From NCBI RefSeq assembly GCF_026552795.1, contig NZ_JANFPI010000003.1, positions 558,001 through 622,000 on the forward strand: DNA of 64,000 bases. The letters run 5' to 3'. Within the stretch, counting starts at the first letter, position 1; every line of letters starts with the position of its first letter. Below the pieces are notes generated by a model. It did no database searches. It saw only the letters and a list, made by a program, of their open reading frames with translations, and was not told where the DNA came from. Shown piece by piece: positions 37,668 through 47,387 of the stretch. The DNA comes from Ectorhizobium quercum. GTDB lineage: Bacteria > Pseudomonadota > Alphaproteobacteria > Rhizobiales > Rhizobiaceae. The translations under genes and the position numbers were made by a program.

Positions 37668-38420
37668 TCAGCCGATCCGCATCAGGATCGGGAAGGTCTG
37701 CTGAAACCATATGGCGGCATCGGAAACGAAGCCGAAGATGAAGGCCAGGCCGGTGAGAATCAGCAGCACGCCCATCAGCTTTTCCACCACGCCCAGATGT
37801 TTGCGGAACCGCACGAGGAAGCGCATGAAGGCGCCGGAAAAGCCGGCGGCGATCCAGAACGGAACCGCCAGGCCGAGGGAATAGATCGCCAGAAGCAGCG
37901 CGCCGTCGCCCACTGTTTCCCGGGAGGCGGCAACCCCCAGAATGGCGCCCAGCACGGGCCCGATGCACGGTGTCCAGCCGAATGCGAAGGCGAGCCCCAT
38001 GATGTAGGCGCCGGATAGCGTTGCCGGGCGCCCGCCCGCCTGGAACCGCGCCTCGCGCGACAGTAATCCGATCCTGAACACGCCAAGGAAGTTGAGTCCC
38101 ATGACGATGATGATCAGGCCACCGATCTTCGCCAGAATGTCGATGTGCTGGCGCAGCAGGACACCGATGCTCGAGGCGCCGGCGCCGAGCGCCACGAAGA
38201 CCGTCGCGAAGCCAAGCGTGAACAGAAAGGCCGTCAGCAGAACGGCGCGGCGCGTCGTGCTGGCGGTTGCGACCGCCTCGCCCCCCTCGCCCCGGAACTG
38301 GTCGAGAGAGATGCCGGCCATGTAACAGAGGTAGGGCGGCACGAGCGGCAGAACGCAGGGCGACAGGAACGACAGCGCACCGGCCACCAGCGCGCTCAGA
38401 AAAGATATGTCCGCGATCAT
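37668..38420 (-). CDS. ccdA: Cytochrome c biogenesis protein CcdA
   Basis: 250 residues, six membrane helices. CcdA passes electrons from cytoplasmic thioredoxin to periplasmic apocytochrome c thiols. The two membrane cysteines are visible in SPCVLPLVPPYLCYM (Cys22) and GWTPCIGPVLGAIL (about residue 149), each beside the prolines required by the family. Start is MIADISFLSALVAGALSF at 38420; the upstream extension of the longer frame is not membrane-like. No resident thioredoxin (CcsX/TlpA) gene is adjacent. Upstream, 194 bases away and divergent, lies tRNA-Lys. Confidence 0.92.
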   Translation of the reverse strand: MIADISFLSALVAGALSFLSPCVLPLVPPYLCYMAGISLDQFRGEGGEAVATASTTRRAVLLTAFLFTLGFATVFVALGAGASSIGVLLRQHIDILAKIGGLIIIVMGLNFLGVFRIGLLSREARFQAGGRPATLSGAYIMGLAFAFGWTPCIGPVLGAILGVAASRETVGDGALLLAIYSLGLAVPFWIAAGFSGAFMRFLVRFRKHLGVVEKLMGVLLILTGLAFIFGFVSDAAIWFQQTFPILMRIG

Positions 38421-38614
38421 TGCTTCGGAACGCCCCGCACCCTTCGAAAACCGCGCCTTCCTAACGCCCGAATGCCCGAAAATGCAATTCACCTTTTCGC
38501 GCCCGCGACTTGAAACCGCAGGAAAGAACCGAAACCGGCGATTTTTCGGTTGACCGCAAACAGGCTCCTGCATATGTTCCGCGCACTTTCGACAGGCGCG
38601 CAAACGCCCGACGG

Positions 38615-38690
38615 GAGAGCGTAGCTCAGCCGGTAGAGCAACTGACTTTTAATCAGTAGGTCCAGGGTTCGAACCCCTGCGCTCTCACCA
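38615..38690 (+). tRNA. tRNA-Lys (anticodon TTT)
   Basis: 76 bases. Acceptor GAGAGCG pairs with CGCTCTC, discriminator A and encoded CCA at 38688-38690. The D arm is GCTC...GAGC. The anticodon stem ACTGA/TCAGT has loop CTTTTAA with TTT at 38648-38650, and the T arm is CAGGG-TTCGAAC-CCCTG. All four stems pair fully. Confidence 0.97.
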
Positions 38691-38805
38691 ATAAATTCAA
38701 GTCATAGTCCCTCATTGGCGTTACCGGTCTACAAGTCGACACGTATGTGGGACGCCGACTGTGTCCGCATTCCTACAAGAACCTCCACGAAAAATTCGCC
38801 TTGCG

Positions 38806-38820
38806 GAACACAAGCCGAAC
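38806..38820 (+). promoter_or_regulatory. LexA operator (SOS box)
   Basis: GAAC-N7-GAAC, the exact alphaproteobacterial LexA site, 45 bases before the lexA start. A second, one-mismatch copy in the opposite sense (GTTC-N7-GTTT, 38832-38846) lies closer to the gene. This indicates autorepression of lexA. Confidence 0.85.
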
Positions 38821-38865
38821 ATATAGTGTCTGTTCTGGATTTGTTTCGAACATCTGGGGTGATCT

Positions 38866-39573
38866 ATGCTGACGCGCAAGCAACAGGAATTGCTGCTTTT
38901 CATTCATGAGCGAATGAAGGAATCCGGCGTGCCGCCGTCATTCGATGAAATGAAGGATGCGCTCGACCTCGCGTCCAAGTCGGGCATTCACCGCCTCATC
39001 ACGGCGCTGGAGGAACGCGGCTTCATTCGCCGCCTGCCGAACCGCGCCCGGGCTCTCGAGGTCATCAAGCTGCCCGAAGCCTATACCCCCTCTCCCCAGC
39101 CGCGACGCGGTTTCTCGCCGAGCGTCATCGAAGGCAGCCTGGGCAAGCCCCAGCCCGCCGTTGTCCAGAAGCCGGCGAGCGAAAGCGAAGCCGTTCCGGT
39201 TCCCGTGATGGGGCGCATCGCCGCCGGAGTTCCGATTTCCGCCATCCAGCACAACACCCACGAGATCGTCGTTCCCGCCGACATGCTCGGCTCCGGCGAA
39301 CATTATGCGCTGGAAGTGAAAGGCGATTCGATGATCGAGGCCGGCATTTTCGACGGCGACACGGTCATCATTCGCAATATCAGCAATGCCAATCCCGGCG
39401 ATATCGTCGTGGCCCTGGTGGACGATGAGGAAGCGACGCTGAAGCGCTTCCGCCGCAAGGGCGCCTCCATTGCCCTCGAAGCCGCCAATCCGGCCTATGA
39501 GACGCGGATATTCTCCGCCGACCGCGTCAAGGTTCAGGGCAAGCTCGTCGGTCTCATTCGCCGCTATCACTAA
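38866..39573 (+). CDS. lexA: SOS repressor LexA
   Basis: 235 residues. Represses DNA-damage genes and cleaves itself when activated by RecA. The N-terminal winged helix ([33 protein letters not shown], about 1-65) is followed by a linker and the S24 peptidase domain. Cleavage site is Ala120-Gly121 in RIAAGVPIS, catalytic Ser155 in [14 protein letters not shown] and Lys193 in EEATLKRF. The long linker (about 70-110) is typical of alphaproteobacteria. Two LexA sites lie upstream. The last 20 bases of the gene overlap the 3' end of comEC on the other strand. Confidence 0.96.
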   Translation: MLTRKQQELLLFIHERMKESGVPPSFDEMKDALDLASKSGIHRLITALEERGFIRRLPNRARALEVIKLPEAYTPSPQPRRGFSPSVIEGSLGKPQPAVVQKPASESEAVPVPVMGRIAAGVPISAIQHNTHEIVVPADMLGSGEHYALEVKGDSMIEAGIFDGDTVIIRNISNANPGDIVVALVDDEEATLKRFRRKGASIALEAANPAYETRIFSADRVKVQGKLVGLIRRYH

Positions 39574-42115
39574 TGTCCAGCGACATGGACGCCTCGGCAT
39601 CGTCGAGGAACCTGTCGCTGCGCCAGTCGTAAAGCCGGTGCAGGTTCCAGGGGCGTTCCGATCCGTTGCGTGCAGTTTCGATCTTCGCTCGCCCTTGGAA
39701 GCCGTTTTCAAATCGAATGGCGATCGAGCCGTGTCTGGCTAGTGAAACGCCCGTGAAAAGACGGGGTCGGTTGGCGACACCCGCACCGGTGAGGCTGTCG
39801 TCCGCTGCGCCTCTGACAACGGGATCGATTAACGCATCGCCGTTGCCGGTTGAGACCGGATTGAATGGACAGGCCGAACGCCTCAGGCGAACGGGCGTGA
39901 CGATGATATCGGCGCTCATGCAGGCGGATTCCACAAAGGCCGCATCTTCCACGACGGCGATTTTGATGTCGTCCGTCATGGTCTCTCCGTAACGCGCGAT
40001 GCACCATAGCCTTTTCAGGCAGGTGAACCGACCGGCTTCTCCCGCGGCAAGCGCGCCCGCCATTGCATGTCGGGCGGCTTCCGCTTCCTCTGCGGTCAGC
40101 TCCCGGCGGCGCGGCTGGCTTTCCGCCCGCTTTCCAGCGCCATCCGGCATCATGACCGGCTTGATATGATCCGGACCGTCGAGCGCTCTTCGCCATTGGG
40201 AAAAGATGAAGGAGGGCGGATTTTCGCGATTGGTCGCAACGGTGTTCGCACCGACGATACCGACGAGGTCGCCGCTTTCGGAGATGACGATCGATGGCGG
40301 CGAACGGTCCTCGACGAGGAAAGTGGCGGCAAAGGTTGCCGCGATGAGGGCCGCACCGATGAAACGCAACTCCGTTTTCAGGATCACCAAAAGAAGAAAG
40401 CCGGTCACAACCAGCGGAAAGACGAAAGGCGGAAGGAGACCCGAGGCGCCTTCGCCTCCCCAGGACGAAATTTCCCTGGCGATATCGATCACCAGATCAA
40501 GGCCGAATCCCATCACCCGCAGCGGCCAGGCGTCGAGGCCGAACGGCATGAGCAGCATGGCGATGAGGCCCGCCGGCATGACGATGAAGGAAACGACAGG
40601 CATGGCCGCCAGATTTGCGGGCAGTCCCCACACGGCAAGCTGCTGGAAATGAGCCACGGAGAATATGGCGGTCGAGACACCGCCGATGATGGAGGTCAAC
40701 GCGATTCCCCAGAAGAACCGCCAGCTTTTTGTCACAAACGCAACGGACGGCAAGGCGGAAATCTGCCGGTCGTCCTCCTTCCGCTCCCGAAAGAGCGCGT
40801 AGCCCGCAACCAGTGCCGCCGTGGCGGCGAAGGACATCTGGAAGCTCGCGCCCATCACGTCCGACGGCGCCATGACGAGAATGACGAGGGCGGAAATCGC
40901 CACGTTGCGGATGCTGATCGATGGCCTGCCGATCAGGACGGCGATGAGCATGATGGACATCATCAGCCAGGCGCGCTCGGCGGAGACGGCGGACCCGGAC
41001 AGCAGATAATAGGCGGTGACGCCTGCCAGCGCGCCGACGGCGGCCAGCTTCTTGATCGGGACGGCTTGCGCGAGGCCTTGATGGAGGCTGAGAAGCATGC
41101 GGAAGCCGACGAAGAAGATGCCGGCCGACAGCGCCATGTTGAGACCGGAAATGGCGATGATGTGCGCAAGCCCCGAGAGCCGCAGCGCTTCGGCCGTCTC
41201 CCGCGTCATCGCCCGCCTTTCGTCCGTCACCATCGCGGTGGCGAACGCCCCGGCGTCTCCCGGAATGATCGAACGGATCCGCTCGCCGATCACGATGCGA
41301 AGATGACCGATCCACGCATAGGCCGATGCAAGCAGCCCCTTGGCCGCGGCTTCCGGCAGGACCGCAGGGCGCGGCGCTCCATAGAAGAATCCGATCGCGC
41401 CGATCTCCTGGAAATAGGAGGAGAAGGCGAAGTCCGTCAGCCCCGGCATGGCCGGTCCCGAAGGCGGCGAAAGCCGGGCGCGGCCCACGATCCCCTGCCC
41501 GTCCGCGAAGGCCTCGTGAGGGCCCCGCGCGATGAGCGCGACCCGTTCGGGCGGCCGTTTCAGGACCGGTCTCTCGGTCGAAACAACATCGACCGTGTAG
41601 CGCCACCCGCCGCCCGTCACCGCTTCGCGCGACACAACGCGGCCGGTCAGGTCGACGGTCACGGGCCCGTCGAGAATGACGGTCGCCTTGCGGGCCGTCT
41701 CGCCGGCGGCCAGCCACATGCCGGCGGCGACGAGGGCCGCGGCCGCGGCGGAAAATGCAAGCACGCGGCTGCGGTGACGCAGCAGAACCGCAAGAACAAG
41801 GCTGACGAAAAGGCAGGTCTGGTAGATGGCGGGACGCGGCGTTTCATATGCCGAAAACCACAGCACCGAGCCCAGCCCGAGAAAGACGGGCGCGAAGAGA
41901 AAGGCGCGGCCGTGGGCGAGTTCGCTCTCCACAAGCGTTACGAATCGCCTTGCGGCGACGCTCGGGTCGAAGCGGGGCCGGTCCTCGGGCCGTGCCGCCG
42001 CAACGGTCGTATCCGTGGCGGAAACATCGCCCCGCGACGCTGACGCAGGCAGGTGTGCATCCGGTGGATCAACCCGGAATTCAAGGGCTCCCTCGTCAAC
42101 CGCCGCCTTCGGCAT
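39554..42115 (-). CDS. comEC: ComEC/Rec2-family competence and DNA-uptake channel protein
   Basis: 853 residues from the start chosen at [13 protein letters not shown] (42115); the frame is open 74 codons further but that part is Cys/Trp/Arg-rich and not membrane-like. N-terminal helices and a DUF4131-like soluble domain (about 110-260) are followed by the competence domain with [25 protein letters not shown] and the helices around [26 protein letters not shown]. The C-terminal ~200 residues form a divergent metallo-beta-lactamase-like region ([12 protein letters not shown]...) without a clear HxHxDH motif, which is common in alphaproteobacterial ComEC. It would translocate single-stranded DNA across the inner membrane. 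The 3' end overlaps lexA by 20 bases in antisense. Confidence 0.85.
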   Translation of the reverse strand: MPKAAVDEGALEFRVDPPDAHLPASASRGDVSATDTTVAAARPEDRPRFDPSVAARRFVTLVESELAHGRAFLFAPVFLGLGSVLWFSAYETPRPAIYQTCLFVSLVLAVLLRHRSRVLAFSAAAAALVAAGMWLAAGETARKATVILDGPVTVDLTGRVVSREAVTGGGWRYTVDVVSTERPVLKRPPERVALIARGPHEAFADGQGIVGRARLSPPSGPAMPGLTDFAFSSYFQEIGAIGFFYGAPRPAVLPEAAAKGLLASAYAWIGHLRIVIGERIRSIIPGDAGAFATAMVTDERRAMTRETAEALRLSGLAHIIAISGLNMALSAGIFFVGFRMLLSLHQGLAQAVPIKKLAAVGALAGVTAYYLLSGSAVSAERAWLMMSIMLIAVLIGRPSISIRNVAISALVILVMAPSDVMGASFQMSFAATAALVAGYALFRERKEDDRQISALPSVAFVTKSWRFFWGIALTSIIGGVSTAIFSVAHFQQLAVWGLPANLAAMPVVSFIVMPAGLIAMLLMPFGLDAWPLRVMGFGLDLVIDIAREISSWGGEGASGLLPPFVFPLVVTGFLLLVILKTELRFIGAALIAATFAATFLVEDRSPPSIVISESGDLVGIVGANTVATNRENPPSFIFSQWRRALDGPDHIKPVMMPDGAGKRAESQPRRRELTAEEAEAARHAMAGALAAGEAGRFTCLKRLWCIARYGETMTDDIKIAVVEDAAFVESACMSADIIVTPVRLRRSACPFNPVSTGNGDALIDPVVRGAADDSLTGAGVANRPRLFTGVSLARHGSIAIRFENGFQGRAKIETARNGSERPWNLHRLYDWRSDRFLDDAEASMSLDISDSGE

Positions 42116-42445
42116 CCCTTCTCCCCGGAGCCGACGTACTCCTTCGTTTTGATGAATTTGACAGTCCGTCACTCTGTTTCCAGCTTGCCGTGGCCACCGC
42201 AAAAGAGCAATATGTCGCAGAGCCGAACAGAAGACGACGGAACGTTGCGGTCGGCTCGCTCCCCGTCCGAAAGCATCGCAATGCCACTTCTCGCACAACC
42301 AGCTAAGACACTGTTTACCCAGAAGCAACGGCAACATTTGCCCTTTGGCTAGGTTGGCATGAGGCTTACGATCATATAGCTAACGTCACGGACGCTTAAA
42401 CCTGCGGCGCCCTGAATGTGCCGTAATCGCACTTGGAGGATCAGC
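42116..42445. other. Divergent intergenic region between comEC and gltA
   Basis: 330 bases. No gene is convincing; in several other rhizobia I would expect gltX near here. A good ribosome site (TTGGAGGA) precedes gltA. The last ~140 bases are AT-richer than the flanks, consistent with the gltA promoter. No hairpin or operator is recognised. Confidence 0.4.
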
Positions 42446-43732
42446 ATGACGGATAAATCAACTCTGACACTGGGCGAGAAGACGGTCGATTTCGCCGTTC
42501 GCCACGGCACGATCGGTCCTGACGTGATCGATATTGGCGCGCTTTACAAGAATACCGGCGCGTTCACCTATGATCCGGGGTTCACCTCCACGGCGTCGTG
42601 CGAATCCAAGATCACCTATATCGATGGCGACATCGGCATGCTGCTGCACCGCGGCTATCCGATCGAGCAACTGGCCGAACAGGGCGACTTCCTCGAAACC
42701 TGCTACCTCCTTCTCTACGGCGAGCTTCCGACCGCAGCCCAGAAGAAGGACTTCGACAATCGCGTCACGCGCCACACGATGGTCCACGAGCAGATGACGA
42801 AGTTCTTCACGGGCTTCCGCCGCGACGCGCACCCGATGGCCGTCATGGTCGGCACCGTCGGCGCGATGGCTGCGTTCTACCACGATTCCACCGACATCGC
42901 CGATCCGCACCAGCGCATGGTGGCGTCCATGCGCCTCATCGCCAAGATGCCGACGATCGCGGCCATGACCTACAAGTACCATGTCGGCCAGCCGTTCGTT
43001 TATCCGAAGAACGATCTCGACTACGCGGCCAACTTCCTGCGCATGTGCTTTGCCGTTCCCTGCGAGGAGTATCAGGTGAACCCGGTTCTCGCCCGTGCGA
43101 TGGACCGCATCTTCATCCTGCATGCCGATCACGAGCAGAATGCGTCGACCTCGACCGTGCGCCTCGCCGGCTCGTCCGGCGCCAACCCGTTCGCCTGCAT
43201 CGCGGCCGGCATCGCCTGCCTGTGGGGTCCGGCTCACGGCGGCGCGAACGAAGCCTGCCTCAACATGCTCGAGGAGATCGGCACGCCGGACCGCATTCCG
43301 GAATACATCGCCAAGGCCAAGGACAAGAACGACCCGTTCCGCCTGATGGGCTTCGGCCACCGCGTCTACAAGAACTACGACCCGCGCGCCAAGATCATGC
43401 AGAAGACGATGTATGAGGTGCTGGAAGCGACAGGTCACGCCGACGATCCGCTGATGCAGGTGGCGCTGGAACTCGAAAAGCACGCGCTGTCCGACGATTA
43501 CTTCATCGAGAAGAAGCTCTACCCGAACGTCGACTTCTACTCCGGCATCACGCTGCGTGCGCTGGGCTTCCCCACCACCATGTTCACGGTGCTGTTCGCC
43601 CTTGCCCGCACCGTCGGCTGGATTGCCCAGTGGAAGGAAATGGTCGAAGATCCCCAGCAGCGCATCGGCCGCCCGCGCCAGCTTTATACTGGTGCGGAAA
43701 AGCGCGATTACGTGGACATCTCCGGGCGCTGA
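42446..43732 (+). CDS. gltA: Citrate synthase (type II)
   Basis: 428 residues. Condenses oxaloacetate and acetyl-CoA to citrate, the first step of the TCA cycle. The N-terminal beta-rich part of the hexameric bacterial type is present ([25 protein letters not shown]). Active-site blocks are [14 protein letters not shown] (about 225-238), [16 protein letters not shown] (His about 264) and [15 protein letters not shown] (His about 304). The C-terminal [18 protein letters not shown] is standard. Start is fixed by TTGGAGGA 7 bases before the ATG. A strong terminator follows the stop. Confidence 0.97.
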   Translation: MTDKSTLTLGEKTVDFAVRHGTIGPDVIDIGALYKNTGAFTYDPGFTSTASCESKITYIDGDIGMLLHRGYPIEQLAEQGDFLETCYLLLYGELPTAAQKKDFDNRVTRHTMVHEQMTKFFTGFRRDAHPMAVMVGTVGAMAAFYHDSTDIADPHQRMVASMRLIAKMPTIAAMTYKYHVGQPFVYPKNDLDYAANFLRMCFAVPCEEYQVNPVLARAMDRIFILHADHEQNASTSTVRLAGSSGANPFACIAAGIACLWGPAHGGANEACLNMLEEIGTPDRIPEYIAKAKDKNDPFRLMGFGHRVYKNYDPRAKIMQKTMYEVLEATGHADDPLMQVALELEKHALSDDYFIEKKLYPNVDFYSGITLRALGFPTTMFTVLFALARTVGWIAQWKEMVEDPQQRIGRPRQLYTGAEKRDYVDISGR

Positions 43733-43755
43733 TCGCCGGACCTGTCCCCATTATC

Positions 43756-43787
43756 GAAAGCCCGGTCGACCGCCGGGCTTTCTTTTT
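43756..43787 (+). terminator. Rho-independent terminator of gltA
   Basis: GAAAGCCCGG (43756-43765) pairs with CCGGGCTTTC (43773-43782) over a 7-base loop, followed by TTTTT (43783-43787). Confidence 0.92.
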
Positions 43788-43803
43788 GCGCGCGGCAAGG
43801 AAC

Positions 43804-43835
43804 AAAAAAAGACCCCCGGCCTGACGACCGGGGGT
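43804..43835 (-). terminator. Rho-independent terminator of the IalB-family gene
   Basis: ACCCCCGG (43812-43819) pairs with CCGGGGGT (43828-43835). On the minus strand seven T residues (complement of 43804-43810) follow. It sits 32 bases after the ialB-like stop, back to back with the gltA terminator. Confidence 0.9.
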
Positions 43836-43866
43836 TCGTTGTTTCCGAAGGATCGGGTTTAGCCAG

Positions 43867-44508
43867 TCAGGGCGCCTTGACGGCCTTCTGGGCTTCCTCG
43901 AGCTTCTTGCGGGCTTCCTCTGCCTTCTTCTGCATGCTGTCCTGAAGGTTGCGCTGGCTTTCAGCCAGTTCCGACTGCGAGATCGGGGCGCCGTCGAGGG
44001 CGGCGGAGAAGCCGCCGAGGCTGATCTTGATCGGGTTCGGAGCGCGGCGGAAGTTGATGGAGGTGAAGACGACCTCGTTACCGCGCTTCAGGCTGTTGAC
44101 CAGAGCGTCGGTCAGCGGCAGTTCGGCGGTGCATTTGTCGGGAAGGCAAACGGCATAATCGAGCTTCTGGCCCTTGCCGCCATCCACCTGCATGACGATG
44201 CCCGGCTGGATCAGGCGGGCGGACGGCACGGACACCTGAAGGAGCCGGCGGTTGACCTTGCCTTCGACGGTAATGATGCCGGCGGCGGTGATGAGCTGGC
44301 CGTTCTGCGCGAGAACGACGTTCTGCACGACGCAAACGTCGCTGTCTTCCTGCTTGGCGCAGGTCTTGTACCAGCCGAGCGGCGGCGTTGCGCCACCTTG
44401 CGGGGCAGCAGCTTCCTGGGCCATCGCGGCCGGCGCTGCGAGGGCAGCAGAGGAAAGAACAAGCGCGGACATGGCCGTCCGCATGGTTTTCGCTGGCATG
44501 AACGTCAT
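43867..44508 (-). CDS. Invasion-associated locus B (IalB) family exported protein
   Basis: 213 residues. A Sec signal peptide (MRTAMSALVLSSAALAAPAAMA, cleavage near residue 30) is followed by the IalB domain: GWYKTCAKQEDSDVCVVQNVVLAQNGQ with conserved cysteines, IQPGIVMQVDGGKGQKLDYAVCLPDKCTAELPL with a second cysteine pair, and VFTSINFRRAPNPIKISLGGFSAALDG. The C-terminal 45 residues are highly charged and helical (EEARKKLEEAQKAVKAP), probably a coiled coil. IalB was named from Bartonella erythrocyte invasion, but homologues are widespread in free-living rhizobia, so the name does not show pathogenicity. Probably periplasmic. Two in-frame start codons (1 and 9) are possible. Confidence 0.85.
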   Translation of the reverse strand: MTFMPAKTMRTAMSALVLSSAALAAPAAMAQEAAAPQGGATPPLGWYKTCAKQEDSDVCVVQNVVLAQNGQLITAAGIITVEGKVNRRLLQVSVPSARLIQPGIVMQVDGGKGQKLDYAVCLPDKCTAELPLTDALVNSLKRGNEVVFTSINFRRAPNPIKISLGGFSAALDGAPISQSELAESQRNLQDSMQKKAEEARKKLEEAQKAVKAP

Positions 44509-44779
44509 AACGTTTCCGTCTCCTGAAATCCGCTCCCGGAGCAGCTTGCGTCGCTCCCTTTGTCGAGGTGGCCTGACCGTGACCTGCGGTGCAAATGAGG
44601 CAAATACATGACCCCCCGGCTTCCGGCACCCCTGTTACACGGGCGGGAAAGCAATATCCAGCCTTACTTTGGCTTTTAACCGTGTCGTGAAGCCCGTGTG
44701 CCAACAAAATATTGGCATGAAGGCCTCTTATGTTAGCCTCTGGCGATTCGCCCGCCCCGTTTGTCCGGAGAAAATTGGA

Positions 44780-46585
44780 ATGCGCCGTCTCATCGCCTGC
44801 CTGGCCTTTTCGCTGGTTTCCGGTCTGGCCGTTGCCCAGCCCGTTCACGGCATCGCCATGCATGGAGAACCCGCCCTTCCGCCGGATTTCAAGCATTTTC
44901 CCTATGTGAACCCGGATGTGAAGAAAGGCGGCCGCATCTCCTACGGCGTGGTCGGCACCTTCGACAATCTCAATCCCTTCATCCTGAAAAGCATGCGCAC
45001 GACGGCGCGGGGAATGTGGGATCCACAATTCGGCAATCTGGTCGTCGAATCGCTCATGATGCGCTCGCAGGACGAGCCTTTCACGCTTTACGGGCTGCTA
45101 GCGGAAAGCGTCGAATGGGACGACGACCGCAGCTTCATCCAGTTCAACCTCAATCCGAAAGCCAAATGGGCCGACGGGCAGCCGGTCACGGCGGATGACG
45201 TGATCTTTACCTTCGAACTCCTGCGCGACAAGGGGCGCCTGCCGTTCAGCCGCCGGCTCGAATTCGTCTCGAAGATGGAAAAGGTGGCGGAGCGCAGCGT
45301 GCGCTTCACCTTCAACGACAAGGCCGACCGCGAAACGCCACTGATCATCGCCTTCGGCACGCCAATCCTGCCGAAGCACGCGACCGACGTCGACAGCTTC
45401 GACCAGACGACATTGACACCACCGCTCGGCTCCGGGCCGTACAAGATCAAATCCGTCCGGCCGGGCGAGCGCATCGTCTATGAACGCAACCCCGATTACT
45501 GGGCCAGGGATCTGCCGTCCAAGGTCGGTTTCGACAATTACGACGAGATCGCCATCGAGTATTTCCTTCAGGATGCGACGCTGTTCGAGGCATTCAAGAA
45601 GGGGGCCGTCGATATCTATCCGGACGGCGACCCCGTCCACTGGGCCCGTGCCTACGACTTTCCCGCCGTCGCCTCCGGTGCGGCCGTGAAGGAAACCTTC
45701 AGGCCCGCCGTTCCCTCCGGCATGCTCGGATTCGTGTTCAACACGCGGCGCGGCCAGTTTGCGGACAGGAACGTGCGCGAGGGTCTTTCGACGGCGTTCG
45801 ATTTCGAATGGGCGAATCGCAGCCTTTACGAGGGCGCCTACACCCGCACGCAGAGCTTCTGGCAGAATTCCGAGCTTTCCAGTTTCGCCATCCCGGCCAG
45901 CGCGCGGGAACTGGAACTGCTCGGACCGGCAAAGGACAAGCTGCCGCCCGAATATCTCGACGGCACCTATCGCGTGCCGGCAAGCGATGGAACCGGCCGC
46001 GACCGCACCCAGCTTCGCAAGGCGGTCGATCTCCTGAAGCTCGGCGGATACACGATCCGCAACGGCAGGATGTCCGACGCCTCGGGCCGCCAGCTTTCAT
46101 TCGAGATCATGACGCAGACGCCGGATCAGGAGAAGCTGGCGATTGCCTGGCAGCGCTCGTTGCGGCCGCTCGGAATCGCCGTCTCGATCCGCACCGTCGA
46201 CGATTCCCAGTTCCAGAGCCGCACCATCGCCTTCGACTACGATGTCATCATCAAGGCTTTCACCTCCTCGCTGTCGCCCGGCTTGGAGCAGGTCAGCCGC
46301 TGGGGCAGCGATGCGCGCGACCGCCAGGGCAGCGAGAATTTCGCCGGCGTCGCCGATCCGGATATCGACCGCATGATCTCGGAGATCCTCAACGCGCGTA
46401 CGCAGGAAGACTTCCGTGCCGCCGTCCGCGCCTATGACAGGTTGCTGATGGCCGGGCACTATGTCGTGCCGCTCTATCACATCGGCGCCCAGTGGGTGGC
46501 CCGCAGAGCCGAGATAGAGCGTCCGGAAAAGGTGCCGCTCTACGGTTATCAGCTGCCGGTCTGGTGGGACAGGCGCGTCCAGTAA
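44780..46585 (+). CDS. Extracellular solute-binding protein, family 5 (YejA-like)
   Basis: 601 residues. Signal peptide MRRLIACLAFSLVSGLAVAQ (cleavage near 20), then the SBP_bac_5 fold: GGRISYGVVGTFDNLNPFILKS, LLAESVEWDDDRSFIQFNLNPKAKWADGQPVTADDVIFTFELL, GSGPYKIKSVRPGERIVYERNPDYW and the C-terminal LMAGHYVVPLYHIGAQWVARR. The KHFPYVNPDVKKGG opening is characteristic of YejA-type peptide-binding proteins. The longer frame from 44669 encodes a non-signal sequence and is rejected. The next gene is a DsbA-like protein and no permease or ATPase follows, so this binding protein must serve a transporter encoded elsewhere or be orphaned. Confidence 0.9.
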   Translation: MRRLIACLAFSLVSGLAVAQPVHGIAMHGEPALPPDFKHFPYVNPDVKKGGRISYGVVGTFDNLNPFILKSMRTTARGMWDPQFGNLVVESLMMRSQDEPFTLYGLLAESVEWDDDRSFIQFNLNPKAKWADGQPVTADDVIFTFELLRDKGRLPFSRRLEFVSKMEKVAERSVRFTFNDKADRETPLIIAFGTPILPKHATDVDSFDQTTLTPPLGSGPYKIKSVRPGERIVYERNPDYWARDLPSKVGFDNYDEIAIEYFLQDATLFEAFKKGAVDIYPDGDPVHWARAYDFPAVASGAAVKETFRPAVPSGMLGFVFNTRRGQFADRNVREGLSTAFDFEWANRSLYEGAYTRTQSFWQNSELSSFAIPASARELELLGPAKDKLPPEYLDGTYRVPASDGTGRDRTQLRKAVDLLKLGGYTIRNGRMSDASGRQLSFEIMTQTPDQEKLAIAWQRSLRPLGIAVSIRTVDDSQFQSRTIAFDYDVIIKAFTSSLSPGLEQVSRWGSDARDRQGSENFAGVADPDIDRMISEILNARTQEDFRAAVRAYDRLLMAGHYVVPLYHIGAQWVARRAEIERPEKVPLYGYQLPVWWDRRVQ

Positions 46586-46608
46586 CCCGAACCGGAAAGG
46601 GTTTTATC

Positions 46609-47280
46609 ATGGCCTCCATCCGTATCGACGTCGTATCCGATGTAGTCTGCCCCTGGTGCTATCTCGGCAAGGCGCGGCTCGAACTGGCCGTCGCCGAAAT
46701 CCAGGACGACATCTCGGCGGAAATCCACTGGCAGCCCTATCAGCTCAATCCCGACTATCCGCCGGAGGGCGTCGATCACCAGAAGACGCTCGCCGACAAG
46801 CTGGGCGGCGCCGAAAATGTCGGCCGCATCCACGAGAACCTCAGGGCGCTGGGCCGCGAGGTCGGCATCGTCTATGATTTCGAGGCCATCAAAATCGGCC
46901 CCAACACGCTCGACGCCCATCGCCTGATTCACTGGGCGGGAATCGAGGGCCCGGAAATCCAGGATGCCGTGGTCACGGCCCTCTTCCGCGCCAATTTCGA
47001 GGAAGGCCGAAATGTCGGCGATCCTGCCGTGCTGGTCGGGATCGCCGCCGCCGCCGGCATGGGTGAAAAGGTGATCGCCGCCCTTCTGGCGTCCGACGCC
47101 GACAAAGACGTCGTCAGGCAGCACATCGCCGCCGCCCGCCACATGGGCGTATCCGGCGTTCCCTTCTTCATCATCGATGGCAAATATGCCATCAGCGGCG
47201 CCCAGACGCCCGACGTTCTCGCCGACGCCTTCCGGCAGATCGCAGCCGACAAGGACGGAAACCGCAAGGACCTGAATTGA
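46609..47280 (+). CDS. DsbA-family oxidoreductase (FrnE-like)
   Basis: 223 residues with thioredoxin-fold DsbA topology and no signal peptide, hence cytoplasmic. The active site is VCPWC (Cys14-x2-Cys17) directly after the first strand, and the cis-Pro loop is GVSGVPFFIIDGKYAISGAQ. These are the features of FrnE/2-hydroxychromene-2-carboxylate-isomerase-like DsbA proteins of bacteria. AAAGGG lies a few bases before the ATG. It follows the solute-binding protein gene by 23 bases, so the two are likely co-transcribed, although no functional link is obvious. Redox role in the cytoplasm is inference. Confidence 0.88.
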   Translation: MASIRIDVVSDVVCPWCYLGKARLELAVAEIQDDISAEIHWQPYQLNPDYPPEGVDHQKTLADKLGGAENVGRIHENLRALGREVGIVYDFEAIKIGPNTLDAHRLIHWAGIEGPEIQDAVVTALFRANFEEGRNVGDPAVLVGIAAAAGMGEKVIAALLASDADKDVVRQHIAAARHMGVSGVPFFIIDGKYAISGAQTPDVLADAFRQIAADKDGNRKDLN

Positions 47281-47366
47281 GGCAGGAGCCGGCCGACCGG
47301 TTCCCCTGAGGCAAGGCAGCCTGCGGCGAAGAACGGTCATGCGCGGGACGTTGTGCCCTGTCTGAA

Positions 47367-47385
47367 TATAGGGTACCCTCCTATA
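47367..47385 (+). promoter_or_regulatory. Probable DmeR operator
   Basis: Perfect inverted repeat TATAGG-N7-CCTATA with a GGGTACCC palindrome at its centre. G/C tracts flanked by AT inverted repeats are the sites bound by RcnR/DmeR repressors. It ends two bases before the dmeR start codon. Confidence 0.75.
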
Positions 47386-47387
47386 CC

